From Corynebacterium poyangense (GTDB lineage Bacteria > Actinomycetota > Actinomycetes > Mycobacteriales > Mycobacteriaceae), in contig NZ_CP046884.1 in the NCBI RefSeq assembly GCF_014522205.1, positions 2,553,998-2,617,997 of the forward strand: DNA of 64,000 nt, read 5' to 3'. The notes below the pieces were generated by a model, which was given only the letters and a program-made list of their open reading frames with translations, had not been told where the DNA came from and did not search any database. Made by a program: the position numbers and the translations under genes. This document shows positions 63,675 to 64,000 of this stretch, one piece after another; position 1 is the first letter of the stretch, and each line of letters opens with the position of its first letter.

Positions 63675-63903
63675 TGTGGAAAACTCTCGACTAAAAGTTG
63701 AGACTTTTCCTCAAGTTTCCTAAAACGGCAGGTCACAGGCCAAGGAAACCTGAAAGAAGTTTTCCACAACCGATGCGCTAGGCTGTGGATAGTTTTCTCA
63801 CAGAGCCGTTTTCCACAGGTGTGGATAAACCTGTGGATCTCAAGGTCACACCGCCTAAGATCTTGTGGATGGCACCGTGTAAAACCGATCCGTTTCATCC
63901 ACA
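63675..63903. other. oriC-type DnaA box cluster
   Basis: At least eight DnaA-box-like 9-mers occur in 229 bp. On the plus strand: TTTTCCACA at 63760-63768 and 63809-63817, and TCATCCACA at 63895-63903. On the minus strand: TTTTCCACA at 63675-63683, CTATCCACA at 63784-63792, the perfect TTATCCACA at 63820-63828, AGATCCACA at 63832-63840 and CCATCCACA at 63864-63872. The position between rpmH and dnaA is the usual origin in this group. Confidence 0.88.
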
Positions 63904-64000
63904 CCTTCCGGACACCAACCCTGGGGGGTTGGAACGCTTTCCACCGGTATTCCGATGGTAAGTAGGAACCCGATACGCTGAACTGAGGAGAACATTGCCT
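63904..64000 (+). promoter_or_regulatory. dnaA upstream region (gene start just beyond the window)
   Basis: The last bases contain GAGGAGAAC at about 63984-63992, a strong ribosome-binding site with the start codon expected within a few bases after 64000. The assignment to dnaA is inferred from the DnaA boxes and the rpmH neighbour. Confidence 0.6.

Noticed and set aside
1-64000. CRISPR arrays, insertion sequences, tRNA or rRNA genes
   Set aside because: I saw no spaced direct repeats, transposase motifs, terminal inverted repeats of IS type, or cloverleaf/rRNA sequence anywhere in the window.

Overview
The window looks like the last 64 kb of a Corynebacterium-type chromosome (Actinomycetota, Mycobacteriales) that was linearised at dnaA. 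The evidence is gene order and gene type. The right end carries mutT4-like, DUF6049, murJ, sigM, trxB, trx, cwlM, parB, parA, rsmG, yidC, yidD, rnpA, rpmH and then a field of DnaA boxes, which is the order seen in mycobacteria and corynebacteria. A fused trpCF, a mycoredoxin, many leaderless genes and a TetR-type paa repressor also fit. Base composition is moderate, about half G+C by eye. The species cannot be named from this window.

Layout: 1-5133 holds a MarR regulator, a double universal stress protein, an SDR enzyme, a small membrane protein, a DUF1846 protein and a MhuD-like haem-degrading monooxygenase. 5198-6022 is an Nei-type DNA glycosylase. 6019-19718 is a complete phenylacetate catabolic island: transporter, paaK, the regulator gene paaR, the operon paaABCDE-G-J-F-H, paaI and paaZ, with three matching TetR-type operators at its promoters. 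19817-22090 has a VanZ-like protein and the NAD(P)HX repair enzyme. 22091-24784 is an AT-richer accessory patch encoding a DUF3558-type lipoprotein and a large low-complexity protein that may be a type VII secretion substrate. 24941-27544 is a probable L-lactate uptake and oxidation pair. 27611-29577 is bioAD behind a BioQ-like operator.

29600-35636 holds a small membrane protein, a thioredoxin-fold/TPR protein, leuS (broken by a one-base shortfall in a G run), a dicarboxylate/amino-acid symporter and an SdpI-like protein. 35730-42815 is trpL-E-G-D-CF-B-A with a classical attenuator and a leader peptide containing three consecutive Trp codons. 42983-47547 carries a Rieske lipoprotein, an SBF-like transporter, a small unknown protein, mycoredoxin, a YqgE protein and the CCA-adding enzyme. 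47702-63143 is the conserved origin-proximal block, and 63144-64000 is the oriC/dnaA upstream region.

Two themes run through the window. First, at least ten parS-like sites (TGTTTCACGTGAAACA and close variants) are spread between 21.9 and 61.2 kb, mostly inside genes. Several have been absorbed into gene starts so that the central GTG appears to act as the start codon, and one lies in the loop of a terminator. Second, many genes have a -10-like hexamer 5-8 nt before the start codon, the signature of leaderless mRNA.
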